Positions 50,631 to 60,732 are shown, numbered from the stretch's first letter. The stretch is 64,000 nucleotides of DNA from Gramella sp. MT6 (GCF_019357415.1 NZ_CP048410.1:2079001-2143000); one strand, 5' to 3'. Notes: generated from the sequence alone by a model not told the origin. Numbers and translations are program-made.

Positions 50631-52730
50631 CTAACTTATGTAATTCCAGATGGTCTTATTTTTTACCAGACGGGCGTAGGCATTTTTAATCACCAGATTC
50701 TTCTCATTGGATAGGTTGGGATCCTCTTTTAAAACCCTAGTAGCGTAATATCTTGCAGATTGTAGGATGGAGTTATCCTTTACAATATCAGCTATTTTAA
50801 GATTAAGAACACCACTTTGCTGAGTTCCCATAAGATCACCAGGACCTCGTAATTTAAGATCTACTTCGGCGATCTCAAAACCATCATTAGTAGAGGTCAT
50901 TGTTTCTAACCTTGTTTTGCTGTCATTAGATAATTTATGCCCGGTCATTAGAATGCAGAAGCTTTGTTCGGCACCGCGGCCAACTCTTCCCCGTAATTGG
51001 TGTAATTGAGAAAGACCAAACCTTTCTGCGCTTTCAATGATCATAACGCTGGCATTAGGAACGTTTACGCCTACTTCAATTACCGTAGTGGCAACCATGA
51101 TCTGTGTTTCTGCTCTAACAAACCGGTCCATCTCGTAATCTTTATCTGCTGGTTTCATTTGTCCGTGGACAATTGATATCTGGAAATCTGGAAATTCCCT
51201 GGCAATACTTTCGTAGCCATCCATCAGATCTTTATAATCCATTTTTTCAGATTCCTGAATAAGTGGGTAGACCACATAGACCTGTCTGCCTTTTTTAATT
51301 TCATCTCTTATAAATGCAAAAACCTTTAGTCTGTTACTGTCATATCTATGTACAGTTTTAACAGGTTTTCTACCAGGAGGTAGTTCATCAATGACCGAAA
51401 TATCAAGATCTCCATAAAGACTCATGGCCAGGGTTCTTGGAATTGGGGTTGCGGTCATTACCAGCACATGTGGCGGAATATGGTTTTTCTTCCATAGTTT
51501 TGCTCGTTGTGCTACCCCAAAGCGGTGTTGTTCGTCGATAACAGCAAGTCCCAGGTTATGAAATTTAACCTTGTCTTCCAGCAATGCGTGCGTTCCGATT
51601 AAAATATCTATTTCCCCCGCTTCAAGCTTTTCATGGATCTCCCTTCTTTTGGTAGTTTTTGTAGAACCGGTTAAGAGATAGATACTAATATCAATTTCTT
51701 CACAAAGTTCTTTCAGTCCGTTATAATGCTGAATACTAAGAATTTCAGTTGGAGCCATCAGGCAGGCCTGAAAACCATTATCCAGGGCAATAAGCATAGA
51801 CATGAGTGCCACAATGGTTTTTCCAGAACCAACATCTCCCTGAAGTAACCTGTTCATCTGTGCGCCACTTCCCATATCACCCCTAATCTCTTTGATCACT
51901 CTTTTCTGAGCATTTGTAAGGTCGAACGGCAAATGGTCCTGGTAAAAATCATTAAAATTTTCGCCGATCTGTTCAAAATTGAAGCCTTTGATCTTTTGCT
52001 TGTGAAGCATATTTTTTCTGATCAGCTGCAACTGAATAAAGAACAATTCTTCAAATTTTAATCGGAACTGTGCCTTCGCCAGCAATTCCTGATTTTTCGG
52101 AAAATGAATATTAAAAAGAGCTTCAGCTTTTGATATTAGTTTAAGTTCCTCGATTAGGTCTGGTGAAAGACTTTCAGAAAATTTCAGCCCCGTTTGCTGA
52201 AGAACTTCCTGCATTAGTTTCATAATGACCCGATTGGTAATACCTTTTTTTAGTAACAATTCGGTTGAAGGATATACCGGCTGCATGGCAGTTCTAAGGT
52301 TCTTCTTATAATCTGCGACCAGTTCCATTTCGGGATGCGGCATGCTAAAAACTCCGTTGTACCAATTCGTTTTCCCAAAGATCACGTATGGAACATTAAG
52401 TTTAAGGTTTTCTCTGATCCATTTATGTCCTCTAAACCAGATTAATTCCATTTTTCCGGTATCGTCCACAAAATCTGCAACCAGCCTTTTACCTTTTTTT
52501 TGTTCGACCATTTTCATGTGAACGATCTTGCCAACTATCTGTACTTCAGATGAATTTCTTTGTAGCTGATTAATCTTGTAAAATCCAGTTTTATCGATAT
52601 ATCTATTTGGGAAGAAATTGATGAGATCCCGGTAAGACTTAATATTGAGTTCCTTTTTCAGAACATCAGCCCTGTTTGGGCCAACTCCTTTTAAATACTC
52701 AATGGGGGTTTGCAACAGATTCTGGATCAT
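50631..52730 (-). CDS. recG: ATP-dependent DNA helicase RecG
   Basis: A 699-residue branch-migrating helicase that reverses stalled forks. The N-terminal wedge/OB domain (about 50-170) includes VQIVGKIVHMKM; the helicase core has GDVGSGKTIVALMSML (Walker A), DEQHRFG (DExx box), MTATPIPRTLAMSLYGDLD and the RecG-specific QLHQLRGRVGRGAEQSFC. The size fits E. coli RecG (693). It is divergent from the M1 peptidase gene. Confidence 0.97.
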   Translation of the reverse strand: MIQNLLQTPIEYLKGVGPNRADVLKKELNIKSYRDLINFFPNRYIDKTGFYKINQLQRNSSEVQIVGKIVHMKMVEQKKGKRLVADFVDDTGKMELIWFRGHKWIRENLKLNVPYVIFGKTNWYNGVFSMPHPEMELVADYKKNLRTAMQPVYPSTELLLKKGITNRVIMKLMQEVLQQTGLKFSESLSPDLIEELKLISKAEALFNIHFPKNQELLAKAQFRLKFEELFFIQLQLIRKNMLHKQKIKGFNFEQIGENFNDFYQDHLPFDLTNAQKRVIKEIRGDMGSGAQMNRLLQGDVGSGKTIVALMSMLIALDNGFQACLMAPTEILSIQHYNGLKELCEEIDISIYLLTGSTKTTKRREIHEKLEAGEIDILIGTHALLEDKVKFHNLGLAVIDEQHRFGVAQRAKLWKKNHIPPHVLVMTATPIPRTLAMSLYGDLDISVIDELPPGRKPVKTVHRYDSNRLKVFAFIRDEIKKGRQVYVVYPLIQESEKMDYKDLMDGYESIAREFPDFQISIVHGQMKPADKDYEMDRFVRAETQIMVATTVIEVGVNVPNASVMIIESAERFGLSQLHQLRGRVGRGAEQSFCILMTGHKLSNDSKTRLETMTSTNDGFEIAEVDLKLRGPGDLMGTQQSGVLNLKIADIVKDNSILQSARYYATRVLKEDPNLSNEKNLVIKNAYARLVKNKTIWNYIS

Positions 52731-52856
52731 AAAAACGAAGATATTAAAACCGTTTGATTTTTTACGACAGGCTTTTATGAGAAGATGTTTAAACTTTAAA
52801 TTTTATGTTCACAACGTTCAAATTTGTAATTTGCACTTGTTATTCCCAATAATTAC

Positions 52857-54971
52857 ATGCGAAAAAACCTGATCCTTCTTTTTTTATTCTGTTCAGTTGT
52901 TTTAATGGCCCAGGAAAAAGATCCTTCCCAAACAGAATATTTCGATTTTAAAACCGTAAATGCTTTAATAGAGATACAGCCTATAAATGGAATGGTTTCA
53001 GGGCGTGTGAATTATACTTTTGAAGTGCTGGCACAGCAGGATACCTTGTATATTGATGGCAGAAAAATGCAGTTCACCGATGTGAACCTGAATGGTGATC
53101 CTGTTAAATTTTCTAATAACGATAAAGGAGTTTATATTTTCTCAGATTTTCTGCCTTCAGAAAATAACCTTCTAGAATTGAATTATTCCGCAGAGCCGAA
53201 ATCGGGTATGTATTTCATCAACTGGGAATTCCCGGATATTGATGATGTACATAAGCAGGTATGGACCCAGGGACAGGGGAAATACACCTCTAACTGGTTA
53301 CCTAGTTTTGACGATATTGAGGAAAAGGCCGAGTTTGATCTTAGTTTTAAATTCCCTTCAGATTTTCAGCTTATTTCCAACGGGAAATTAAAAAATACTG
53401 AAAAAATTAATGATTCAATAAGCCTCTGGCAATTTGATATGGAAAAACCAATCAGCAGCTATCTTGTTGCAGTTGCTGCCGGGAAATATGATTTCAAAAA
53501 GGTTGAATCTGGTACGGGAGACCCTATAAAACTATACTATAAACCAGAAGATTCTCTAAAAGTGGATCCTACCTACAGATATTCCAGCGAGATATTTAAC
53601 TTTTTAGAGGAGGAGATCGGTTTGGCTTACCCGTGGCAAAAGTATGATCAGATTCCGGTGCAGGATTTTCTTTATGGAGGAATGGAAAATACGGGGACTA
53701 CTATTTTTTCAAGTTCTTTCATGACAGATTCTATAGGATTTAAGGATAGGAACTATGTAAATGTAAATGCACATGAACTGGCACATCAGTGGTTTGGGAA
53801 CCTGGTGACTGCAGCCTCGGGAAAGCATCACTGGCTTCATGAAGGTTTTGCCACTTATTATGCTTTACTGGCGGAAAAAGAGATATTCGGGGAGGATTAT
53901 TATTACTGGAAATTATATGAAACTGCAGAGCAGCTCAAGGAATTGAGTGATTCAGGAAAAGGAGAATCCCTGCTGAATCCAAAGGCGGGTTCTCTTACTT
54001 TTTATCAGAAGGGAGCCTGGGCCTTGCATATATTGAGAGAAAGAATAGGAGAGGAAGCCTTTCGCGAAGGGATTAGAAACTATTTAGAACTTTACAGTTT
54101 TAAGAATGTAACCACCAATAATTTTCTGGCTGAAATGGAAGCTTCTTCAGGGCAGGATCTTTCCCATTTCAAAGCAGACTGGCTTGAGCAATCGGCATTT
54201 AAAGCAGAACAGTCATTAGAATCCCTTAAGAAGTCAGAATTTATTACCAATTATCTTAATATCGCCGCACTCAGGGAAACCCCTTTAGATCAGAAATACG
54301 AATACCTGGAGAAGGCTTTGCAGTTCCCGGTAAACGATTATATTGGGCAGGAGGCCGTTCTTCAGCTGGCAGGGCTTCAATCACAGCAGGCCGTAAGACT
54401 TTATAAAATGGCATTTGAATCTAATAATGTATTTGTTAGGCAGGCCATTGCCTTGTCTATGGAAAATATTCCGCAGGAATTAAAAGCTGAATTTGAATCC
54501 CTGCTGGAAGATGAATCTTATTTAACGATCGAAGCCGCCCTATACAAGCTGTGGCAAAGCTTCCCGGAAGGGCGCTCGGAATATTTGAACCAGACGCGTG
54601 ATTTGACTGGTTTTTATAACAAGAATATTCGAATGCTTTGGTTAACTTTAAATCTGGTCACACCAGATTATGAAACAGAGCTCAATCAGGAATATTATGA
54701 AGAACTGGCGGGTTATTCTGAAGTCTGGAGACCATTTCAGGTAAGGGAAAATGCCTTTAGTTATTTATTCCAGCTGGGAGCTTTCAATGAATCTAGTTTG
54801 CAAAGTGTTATAAAAGGCACTCAACATCATACTTACAGTTTTAGGGATTACTGTAGGCAATTGCTTTCAGAACTTTTGAAGAATGAACAATATCGTAAAG
54901 AACTGATAGAGCTGTCTGGAAAAATGGCAGAAGAAGAAACAGCTTATTTGAGATCTAAAATCACAGGCTAA
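52857..54971 (+). CDS. M1-family aminopeptidase
   Basis: A 704-residue secreted zinc aminopeptidase with a signal peptide (about 1-18). The exopeptidase motif is GGMENTG (275-280), and the zinc site is HELAHQWFGNLVTAASGKHHWLHEGFATYY (His306, Glu307, His310, Glu329). A helical C-terminal domain covers about 440-704. It removes N-terminal residues from peptides outside the cytoplasm. A patatin gene starts one base after the stop, and a second patatin overlaps that one, so the three form one operon. Confidence 0.95.
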   Translation: MRKNLILLFLFCSVVLMAQEKDPSQTEYFDFKTVNALIEIQPINGMVSGRVNYTFEVLAQQDTLYIDGRKMQFTDVNLNGDPVKFSNNDKGVYIFSDFLPSENNLLELNYSAEPKSGMYFINWEFPDIDDVHKQVWTQGQGKYTSNWLPSFDDIEEKAEFDLSFKFPSDFQLISNGKLKNTEKINDSISLWQFDMEKPISSYLVAVAAGKYDFKKVESGTGDPIKLYYKPEDSLKVDPTYRYSSEIFNFLEEEIGLAYPWQKYDQIPVQDFLYGGMENTGTTIFSSSFMTDSIGFKDRNYVNVNAHELAHQWFGNLVTAASGKHHWLHEGFATYYALLAEKEIFGEDYYYWKLYETAEQLKELSDSGKGESLLNPKAGSLTFYQKGAWALHILRERIGEEAFREGIRNYLELYSFKNVTTNNFLAEMEASSGQDLSHFKADWLEQSAFKAEQSLESLKKSEFITNYLNIAALRETPLDQKYEYLEKALQFPVNDYIGQEAVLQLAGLQSQQAVRLYKMAFESNNVFVRQAIALSMENIPQELKAEFESLLEDESYLTIEAALYKLWQSFPEGRSEYLNQTRDLTGFYNKNIRMLWLTLNLVTPDYETELNQEYYEELAGYSEVWRPFQVRENAFSYLFQLGAFNESSLQSVIKGTQHHTYSFRDYCRQLLSELLKNEQYRKELIELSGKMAEEETAYLRSKITG

Positions 54972-54972
54972 T

Positions 54973-55875
54973 ATGCGTGCACTGGTTATTTCGGGAGGAG
55001 GTAGTAAAGGCGCCTTTGCGGGTGGTGTTGCGCAATATCTAACCGAGGAGCTTAAAAAGGATTATGACCTTTTTATAGGCACTTCCACAGGTAGCCTACT
55101 TATATCACATATGGCGCTTCATAAGGCCGAAAAGGTTAAGAAAGTATTTACCTCGGTGAACCAGTCCAGTATCTTCAGTAGCAGGCCATTTCTTATTACT
55201 AAAAAGCATGGTCACGAAAATATTTCTATCAATCACTTTAATGTTATAAAGAATTTCCTGAAAGGTAAAAAGACCTTTGGGGACAGTTATAATCTGAAAA
55301 AGTTGCTGGAGAATACTTTTACCAAAGAAGAATTTGAAGAGCTGAAAGCAGGGAAAAAGGATATTGTCACCACGGTTTCGAATATTTCACTGAATGAAGT
55401 AGAATACAAATCAATTAAGGATTACGAATATGAGGAATTTTTAGAGTGGATCTGGATCTCTTGTAATTACACACCTTTTATGAGTCTTGTCAAGAAAAAT
55501 GGTTGTGAATATGCTGATGGTGGGCTTGGATCTATGGTGCCTATAGAAGAAGCGATAAAACGCGGAGCAACTGAAATAGATGCGATCATATTACAAACTG
55601 AAGTTACCTATTTTAACAGGATGCCTTCAAAAAATGTATTTTCATTGATCACCAATCTTTTCGCTTTTATGTTAGACCGTATCGAAAAGCAAAATATAAG
55701 AATTGGGAAATTTGCTGCGAACAACAAGGATGCTATTCTCAATTTTTATTATACACCTAGCGTTCTTACTACGAATTCCCTTATTTTTGATGAACAGCAG
55801 ATGACGGCATGGTGGCAAAGCGGATATGAATTCGCAAAATATAGAAATAAAGAGTTGAACCAAATCGAACCTTAA
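54973..55875 (+). CDS. patatin-like phospholipase (copy 1)
   Basis: A 300-residue patatin. The oxyanion-hole motif is GGGSKGAFAGG (8-18), the nucleophile Ser38 is in GTSTGS, and the catalytic Asp182 is in YADGGLG. There is no signal peptide, so it acts in the cytoplasm or on the inner membrane. It should hydrolyse lipid acyl esters. It begins one base after the M1 gene, and its stop (TAATG) overlaps the next gene by one base. Confidence 0.93.
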   Translation: MRALVISGGGSKGAFAGGVAQYLTEELKKDYDLFIGTSTGSLLISHMALHKAEKVKKVFTSVNQSSIFSSRPFLITKKHGHENISINHFNVIKNFLKGKKTFGDSYNLKKLLENTFTKEEFEELKAGKKDIVTTVSNISLNEVEYKSIKDYEYEEFLEWIWISCNYTPFMSLVKKNGCEYADGGLGSMVPIEEAIKRGATEIDAIILQTEVTYFNRMPSKNVFSLITNLFAFMLDRIEKQNIRIGKFAANNKDAILNFYYTPSVLTTNSLIFDEQQMTAWWQSGYEFAKYRNKELNQIEP

Positions 55876-56798
55876 TGCGCGCATTGGTAATATCTGGAGG
55901 AGGGAGCAAAGGAGCTTTCGCCGGGGGCGTCGCTCAATACCTTATTCAGGAAAAGAAGAAAAGCTACGATCTATTTTTAGGGACTTCTACCGGAAGTCTT
56001 TTAATTCCCCATCTCGCTGCGGGGAATATTCAAAAGATCTATGATATATATACTAATGTTACCCAGCGGAAGATATTCAGCGTAAACCCATTTGTCGTTA
56101 AGAAAAAGGACGGTCGGGAATACGTTACCATCAATTATCTTAATACCGTTTGGCAGTTTATTAGGTCCCGAAGGACCTTTGGAGAAAGTAAAGCCCTGAA
56201 AAGAAGCATACGTAAAAATTTTTCACGTCAGGATTTTATTGAACTTAAGGGTAAAGTGAAAGATGTGGTGGTTACCGTTTCGAATCTCTCTAAAAACAGG
56301 GTAGAGTATAAGTCAATCCACGAATTTGAATATGATGATTTTTGTGACTGGATCTGGATAAGCTGTAATTATATTCCTTTTATGAGTCTGGCCCAGAAAG
56401 ACGGGTTCGAATATGCCGATGGTGGACTTGGCTGTGTGGTTCCAATCAGGGAAGCGATCAAACGAGGGGCGACAGAGGTAGACGCGATCATTCTGGAGGC
56501 AGAAAATATGGAATATAACAAGATCCTGGGGAAAAACCCATTTTCCCTAATGGTGAACCTGTTTGGTTTTCTTTTAGACCAGGTAGAATATCATGATATT
56601 GTAGAGGGGAAGCTTGCGGCAATGAACAAAAAAGTAAAGCTTAACATCTATTACACACCTACCAAACTAACTGAAAACTCTCTTGTTTTCAATAAGAAGG
56701 CCATGACCGAATGGTGGCAACAAGGTTATGAATATGCCGAGAAAAAAGAAATGGAAAAGAAAGCTTCTAAATCATCGTGGTTTAAGCTAGGCTTCTAA
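55875..56798 (+). CDS. patatin-like phospholipase (copy 2)
   Basis: A 307-residue paralogue of the previous gene with the same dyad at the same residue numbers (Ser38 in GTSTGS, Asp182 in YADGGLG) and the same order of blocks (VEYKSI, WIWISCNY.PFMSL). A basic, Lys-rich tail is longer here. The 1-base overlap indicates translational coupling. It overlaps the end of a convergent gene by 17 bases. Confidence 0.93.
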   Translation: MRALVISGGGSKGAFAGGVAQYLIQEKKKSYDLFLGTSTGSLLIPHLAAGNIQKIYDIYTNVTQRKIFSVNPFVVKKKDGREYVTINYLNTVWQFIRSRRTFGESKALKRSIRKNFSRQDFIELKGKVKDVVVTVSNLSKNRVEYKSIHEFEYDDFCDWIWISCNYIPFMSLAQKDGFEYADGGLGCVVPIREAIKRGATEVDAIILEAENMEYNKILGKNPFSLMVNLFGFLLDQVEYHDIVEGKLAAMNKKVKLNIYYTPTKLTENSLVFNKKAMTEWWQQGYEYAEKKEMEKKASKSSWFKLGF

Positions 56799-57303
56799 CT
56801 TCCTTTTTAATGTAACTTAAGGCTGCATCTGTTGGGGGTTGTTTATCCATTAAACTCTTCAGGATTATTTCTCTGAGTTCGTCAGTATTATTTACATTCT
56901 CTTTTCCTGCGGCATTTCTAATCATCGTAATGGTGGCATTTTTCGCTGTTTTTACATAATCCCAGCATTCGTTGCTCACATAGATCTGCTGTGCAAGATT
57001 ATGCTCAAACTCCTGTTCGATATTGGCTATTAAAAGAGAAGCATACATTTCGGCATCTTCAGAAGTAGGTTTAACCCTGAAAAGGATCTTACCTGGAGAA
57101 ATCCTTTCCAAAAGAAGGGTTAGTCTTTCATATGCCTGCAACCTGATAGGAAGAGAAGTTTTTTGTTTTTCCCGAAGAATTAAGAACCGTCTTCTGTTCT
57201 CTTCATTTTTAGAAAATGTGTTGAAAAAGTAAAAGGATATTAATCCAACCACTATTGCCGGCAGGATTGCATATAGAAAATTCAGGATCTCTGTTTCGCT
57301 CAT
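56782..57303 (-). CDS. membrane-anchored conserved protein of unknown function
   Basis: A 173-residue protein with an N-terminal membrane helix (about 8-27, LYAILPAIVVGLISFYFF) and a soluble charged part (RRRFLILREKQKTSLPIRLQAYERLTLLLERISPGKIL ...). I believe it belongs to a Bacteroidota DUF (DUF7935, unverified). It lies 12 bases after the GltB-like gene as the last gene of its operon and overlaps the patatin tail on the other strand by 17 bases. Confidence 0.7.
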   Translation of the reverse strand: MSETEILNFLYAILPAIVVGLISFYFFNTFSKNEENRRRFLILREKQKTSLPIRLQAYERLTLLLERISPGKILFRVKPTSEDAEMYASLLIANIEQEFEHNLAQQIYVSNECWDYVKTAKNATITMIRNAAGKENVNNTDELREIILKSLMDKQPPTDAALSYIKKEVRSLA

Positions 57304-57315
57304 TATAAAAAAAAA

Positions 57316-58911
57316 TTAATCTATTGCTTGTTCTGTTTTTCTCAGGCTCTTTAGATTGAGATTTCCACCTAAATGTGGACAATCCAGAAGCTCTTTAACA
57401 GATGCGAAATTTACTTCATCTTTATGGTAAGAAAAAGTAGTTGCCAGAGTTTTTGCCAGATTCTTGTCGCTGAGGTTGATGTCTACGTCATCTGTGTTGA
57501 ACTGGCAAGGATGTTCGTAGCCACAGGCATGGCTTATTTGCAACAATTCTTTGCGGAATTTCACAAAATAGAAATTGGTTCTCATGGACTTATCCTTCAC
57601 ATTAATACCAGATTGTAGCCACTTATTCTGAGTTGCCACTCCGGTTGGGCAGGTATTGGTATGACAACTTTGCGCCTGAATGCATCCAATACTCATCATC
57701 GCTTCCCGGCCAACGTTGATCACATCTGCCCCCAAAGAAAATGCCATAGCTGCCTTAGCTGGAAATCCAAGTTTCCCGGCAGCTACAAATACAATTCTGT
57801 CTGTAAGCTTATATTTCTGAAAGATCTTATATACATCGGTAAAAGCATAGATCCAGGGAAGGGAAACATGGTCGGCAAAACTTGGGGGAGCTGCTCCGGT
57901 ACCGCCTTCACCACCATCTATAGAGATAAAGTCTGGACCATGATCCTTTTCCTGCATGATTCTGGCCAGTTTTTCCCAATCTTTCAACTGGCCAACCGCA
58001 GACTTGATTCCCGTTGGTAACCCAGTCGCTTTGGCGATAGATTCAACAAAATCTACCATACCTTCCACATCATCAAAAGTTGAATGATAAGGAGGCGAAA
58101 CAATATCTTTTCCCATAGGGACACCGCGAATTTCAGAGATCTCCTTCGAGATCTTGGCTGCAGGCAGAACACCACCTTTTCCCGGTTTTGCTCCCTGGGA
58201 TAATTTTAATTCTATAGCGCGTATCTCTGGATTTTTCTCTACCATTTCCACGAGCTTTTCCATAGAGAAATTGCCGTTTTCATCCCTAACTCCAAAATAG
58301 CCCGTACCAATTTGAAAAACCACATCAGCCCCCTTTTTATGATAGGGAGAAAAACCACCTTCACCGGTATTGTGATATGCACCCGAAAGTTTACAGCCCT
58401 CGTTAAGAGATTCAATTGCTTTTGCAGAAAGAGATCCATAACTCATTGCCGATACATTAATTACAGAAGCGGGTCTATAAGGGCGTTTTCGGTTGTTCCA
58501 TCCACCCATGACCTTGGCACAGGGTATTAATCCCGAATTTTTGATATTAGGATGTCCTTCAGGTAATTTATAAGGCAAAAGCGCATTATTAATGAAAATG
58601 TAGTGGGTGGAAAAAATATCCTGGTCTGTTCCAAAACCCTCATAATTGTTCATGTTCTTAGCAGAAGCATAGATCCAGCCTCTTTCCCTTCGGTTAAAAG
58701 GCAATTCTTCCCTGTTGTTTGCGACTATATACTGTCTAAGTTCTGGGCCAATACTTTCCAGGAAATACCTTAGGTGACCAACGATGGGGAAATTATGCTT
58801 TATGGTATGCCTTTTATTGAAGAAAATATCTGCAATGGCAATGATTAACAGAATAGCCAGAAGCCAGCCCCACCATGGAATAGCGCTTAAAAATTCAGCG
58901 AAATCTTCCAT
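57316..58911 (-). CDS. membrane-anchored glutamate synthase-like FMN protein
   Basis: A 531-residue protein with the FMN/GltB central domain only: no glutamine amidotransferase domain. An N-terminal membrane helix spans about 12-31 (WWGWLLAILLIIAIADIFF). FISIDGGEGGTGAAPPSFADH is the FMN-binding stretch, and Cys in GCIQAQSCHTNTCPTGVATQ have the C-x5-C-x4-C spacing of the [3Fe-4S] site of GltB. Without the amidotransferase it would have to use ammonia or another amino donor, so the reaction is unknown. Its ATG overlaps the M20 stop by one base. Confidence 0.82.
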   Translation of the reverse strand: MEDFAEFLSAIPWWGWLLAILLIIAIADIFFNKRHTIKHNFPIVGHLRYFLESIGPELRQYIVANNREELPFNRRERGWIYASAKNMNNYEGFGTDQDIFSTHYIFINNALLPYKLPEGHPNIKNSGLIPCAKVMGGWNNRKRPYRPASVINVSAMSYGSLSAKAIESLNEGCKLSGAYHNTGEGGFSPYHKKGADVVFQIGTGYFGVRDENGNFSMEKLVEMVEKNPEIRAIELKLSQGAKPGKGGVLPAAKISKEISEIRGVPMGKDIVSPPYHSTFDDVEGMVDFVESIAKATGLPTGIKSAVGQLKDWEKLARIMQEKDHGPDFISIDGGEGGTGAAPPSFADHVSLPWIYAFTDVYKIFQKYKLTDRIVFVAAGKLGFPAKAAMAFSLGADVINVGREAMMSIGCIQAQSCHTNTCPTGVATQNKWLQSGINVKDKSMRTNFYFVKFRKELLQISHACGYEHPCQFNTDDVDINLSDKNLAKTLATTFSYHKDEVNFASVKELLDCPHLGGNLNLKSLRKTEQAID

Positions 58912-60185
58912 CAGGTCTGGTTTAAATAATCAAGGGTTAATTGTGTCATTGTTTTCACTCCGAGTAGAAGTCCGCTTTCATCAATAAAGAAATCCGGAGT
59001 ATGATGCCTGGTCGGTTCAGCATTTAATGGCATTCCGCCTAAAAAGAAATAGAAACCGGGAATTTCCTCCTGGAAGAATGAAAAATCCTCTCCACCCGTA
59101 GTCGCTTTCATAAGGTTTATATTTTCAGCTCCGGCAACTTTTTTAAGGGTAGGAAGCATTTGCTTTGTTAGTTGTGGATCATTGAAAGTAATAGCAGTAT
59201 TATTTTGAAACTCAATAGTGGCTTCTCCACCATAGGCCGCAGCGATCGCCGGTACCATTTCGTTCATTCTTTTAAGGATCAACTCTTTGTTTGCAGGATC
59301 TAACGTACGCACCGTTCCTATCATTTCGGCAGTTTCCGGTATGATATTGAATCTTACTCCACTGGTGATCTTCCCAACGGTGATAACCGATGCAGATTCG
59401 GTAAGTTCAGCATTCCGGCTAATGATGGTTTGAAGTCCGTCAATGATCTTGGCAGAGATCAGTATAGGATCAACTCCACTCCATGGAGCCGAACCATGAG
59501 CCTGCTTTCCTTTTACATTAATGACAAACCTTTCAACTGCCGCCATAGTTCCTTCTGGTTTATATTTTATGGTTCCAACAGGAGTCCCCGCGTTGATGTG
59601 CAGTCCAAAAATAGCATCCACGTCAGGATTTTTAAGAACCCCTTCTTTGATCATTAATTTGGCACCACCTTCTTCTCCCGGTGGCGGTCCTTCCTCTGCA
59701 GGTTGAAAGATGAATTTAACCGTACCGTTTATTTTATCTTTATTTTCTGAAAGTATCTTGGCAACACCCATTAGGATTGCGGTATGGGTATCATGCCCGC
59801 AAGCGTGCATAACTCCGGTTTTAGAGCCAAGAAATTCAGTTTTTACTTCAGATTTGAATGGCAGGTCGTTTTTCTCGGTCACCGGCAAAGCATCAATGTC
59901 TGCTCTAAGCGCTACGGTTTTACCAGGATTATCACCTTTTAAAATGCCTACCACACCAGTTTTGGCGATGCCGGTTTTAGTTTCTATTCCTAGCGAGTTT
60001 AGGTGAGCCGCAATCTTTTCGGCTGTTTCAAATTCACGGTTGGAAAGTTCAGGATGCTCATGAAAATCTCTGCGCCATTCGATCACTTTATCTTCAATGT
60101 TTTTGAATTCATCCTCTGCGATGGAAGTTTGAGCATAACTTAATCCACCAAGTAAAAGGAACATTATTAGAATTTTCAATTTCAT
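58911..60185 (-). CDS. secreted M20-family amidohydrolase
   Basis: A 424-residue metallo-amidohydrolase with a signal peptide (about 1-19, LSYAQ). The metal site is formed by ALRADIDALP (Asp), GVMHACGHDTHTAILMGVA (Cys/His/Asp), PAEEGPPPGEEGG (Glu) and FGLHI; the lid/dimerisation domain follows. The family removes acyl groups from amino acids or hydrolyses amides (IAA-amino acid, hippurate). Substrate unknown; the export signal puts it in the periplasm. It starts ten bases after the DsrE-like gene and is coupled to the GltB-like gene. Confidence 0.92.
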   Translation of the reverse strand: MKLKILIMFLLLGGLSYAQTSIAEDEFKNIEDKVIEWRRDFHEHPELSNREFETAEKIAAHLNSLGIETKTGIAKTGVVGILKGDNPGKTVALRADIDALPVTEKNDLPFKSEVKTEFLGSKTGVMHACGHDTHTAILMGVAKILSENKDKINGTVKFIFQPAEEGPPPGEEGGAKLMIKEGVLKNPDVDAIFGLHINAGTPVGTIKYKPEGTMAAVERFVINVKGKQAHGSAPWSGVDPILISAKIIDGLQTIISRNAELTESASVITVGKITSGVRFNIIPETAEMIGTVRTLDPANKELILKRMNEMVPAIAAAYGGEATIEFQNNTAITFNDPQLTKQMLPTLKKVAGAENINLMKATTGGEDFSFFQEEIPGFYFFLGGMPLNAEPTRHHTPDFFIDESGLLLGVKTMTQLTLDYLNQT

Positions 60186-60195
60186 AGGATTCAGT

Positions 60196-60732
60196 TTAAA
60201 ATTTAATTAATCTGTAATTATCATTTTGGAGCTGGACAAGTGCCGTCATTGCCGATAAGGCAAATTCAATGTCCTTGCTTGTATTATCCCGATTTACATT
60301 ATAGTGAGTGGCGCTTTGACCACAAATTATAATTTCTACCCCGTTTTCTGAAAGTGCTTTGATTAGCGGTAGATTAGGATTCGAAGTTACCTCTGGAAAT
60401 TTCTTTTTATATGAATCGTCGTTTAAGGCATCCTGAACTGCTTTTCCATGTAAAACTATCGCAACCTGCATATTACCGGGATCAACCCCAGCGTGTTCAT
60501 GCATGTTGAGGTATCTCGCTGCTGTTTCAATAAGCTTGTTTGGTTCAGCTTCATCAAAACTTCTGTTCACGTCAAAAACAACTTTTAGAATTGAGGTAGT
60601 GTCAGTTTTGAATCCTGGGGATGCAATAGAATAAGTCTGTCCATATTCAGGAATAACCTCACCTTGTTTCAATTCCTGAGAAAAAGTATTTAATGAAAAT
60701 AATATTGAGAGCAGGAAAAATGTTTTTTTCAT
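60196..60732 (-). CDS. secreted DsrE-like protein
   Basis: A 178-residue protein with a signal peptide (about 1-18, LNTFSQ). The mature part has the DsrE/F-like alpha/beta layout: KVVFDVNRSFDEAEPNKLIETAARYLNMHEHAGVDPGNMQVAIVLHGKAVQDAL and IKALSENGVEIIICGQSATHYN. The Cys in IICGQS is at the place where sulfur-carrier DsrE proteins have a persulfidic Cys, though an exported one is unusual. It is the first gene of a four-gene operon with the M20, GltB-like and membrane-protein genes. Confidence 0.75.
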   Translation of the reverse strand: MKKTFFLLSILFSLNTFSQELKQGEVIPEYGQTYSIASPGFKTDTTSILKVVFDVNRSFDEAEPNKLIETAARYLNMHEHAGVDPGNMQVAIVLHGKAVQDALNDDSYKKKFPEVTSNPNLPLIKALSENGVEIIICGQSATHYNVNRDNTSKDIEFALSAMTALVQLQNDNYRLIKF

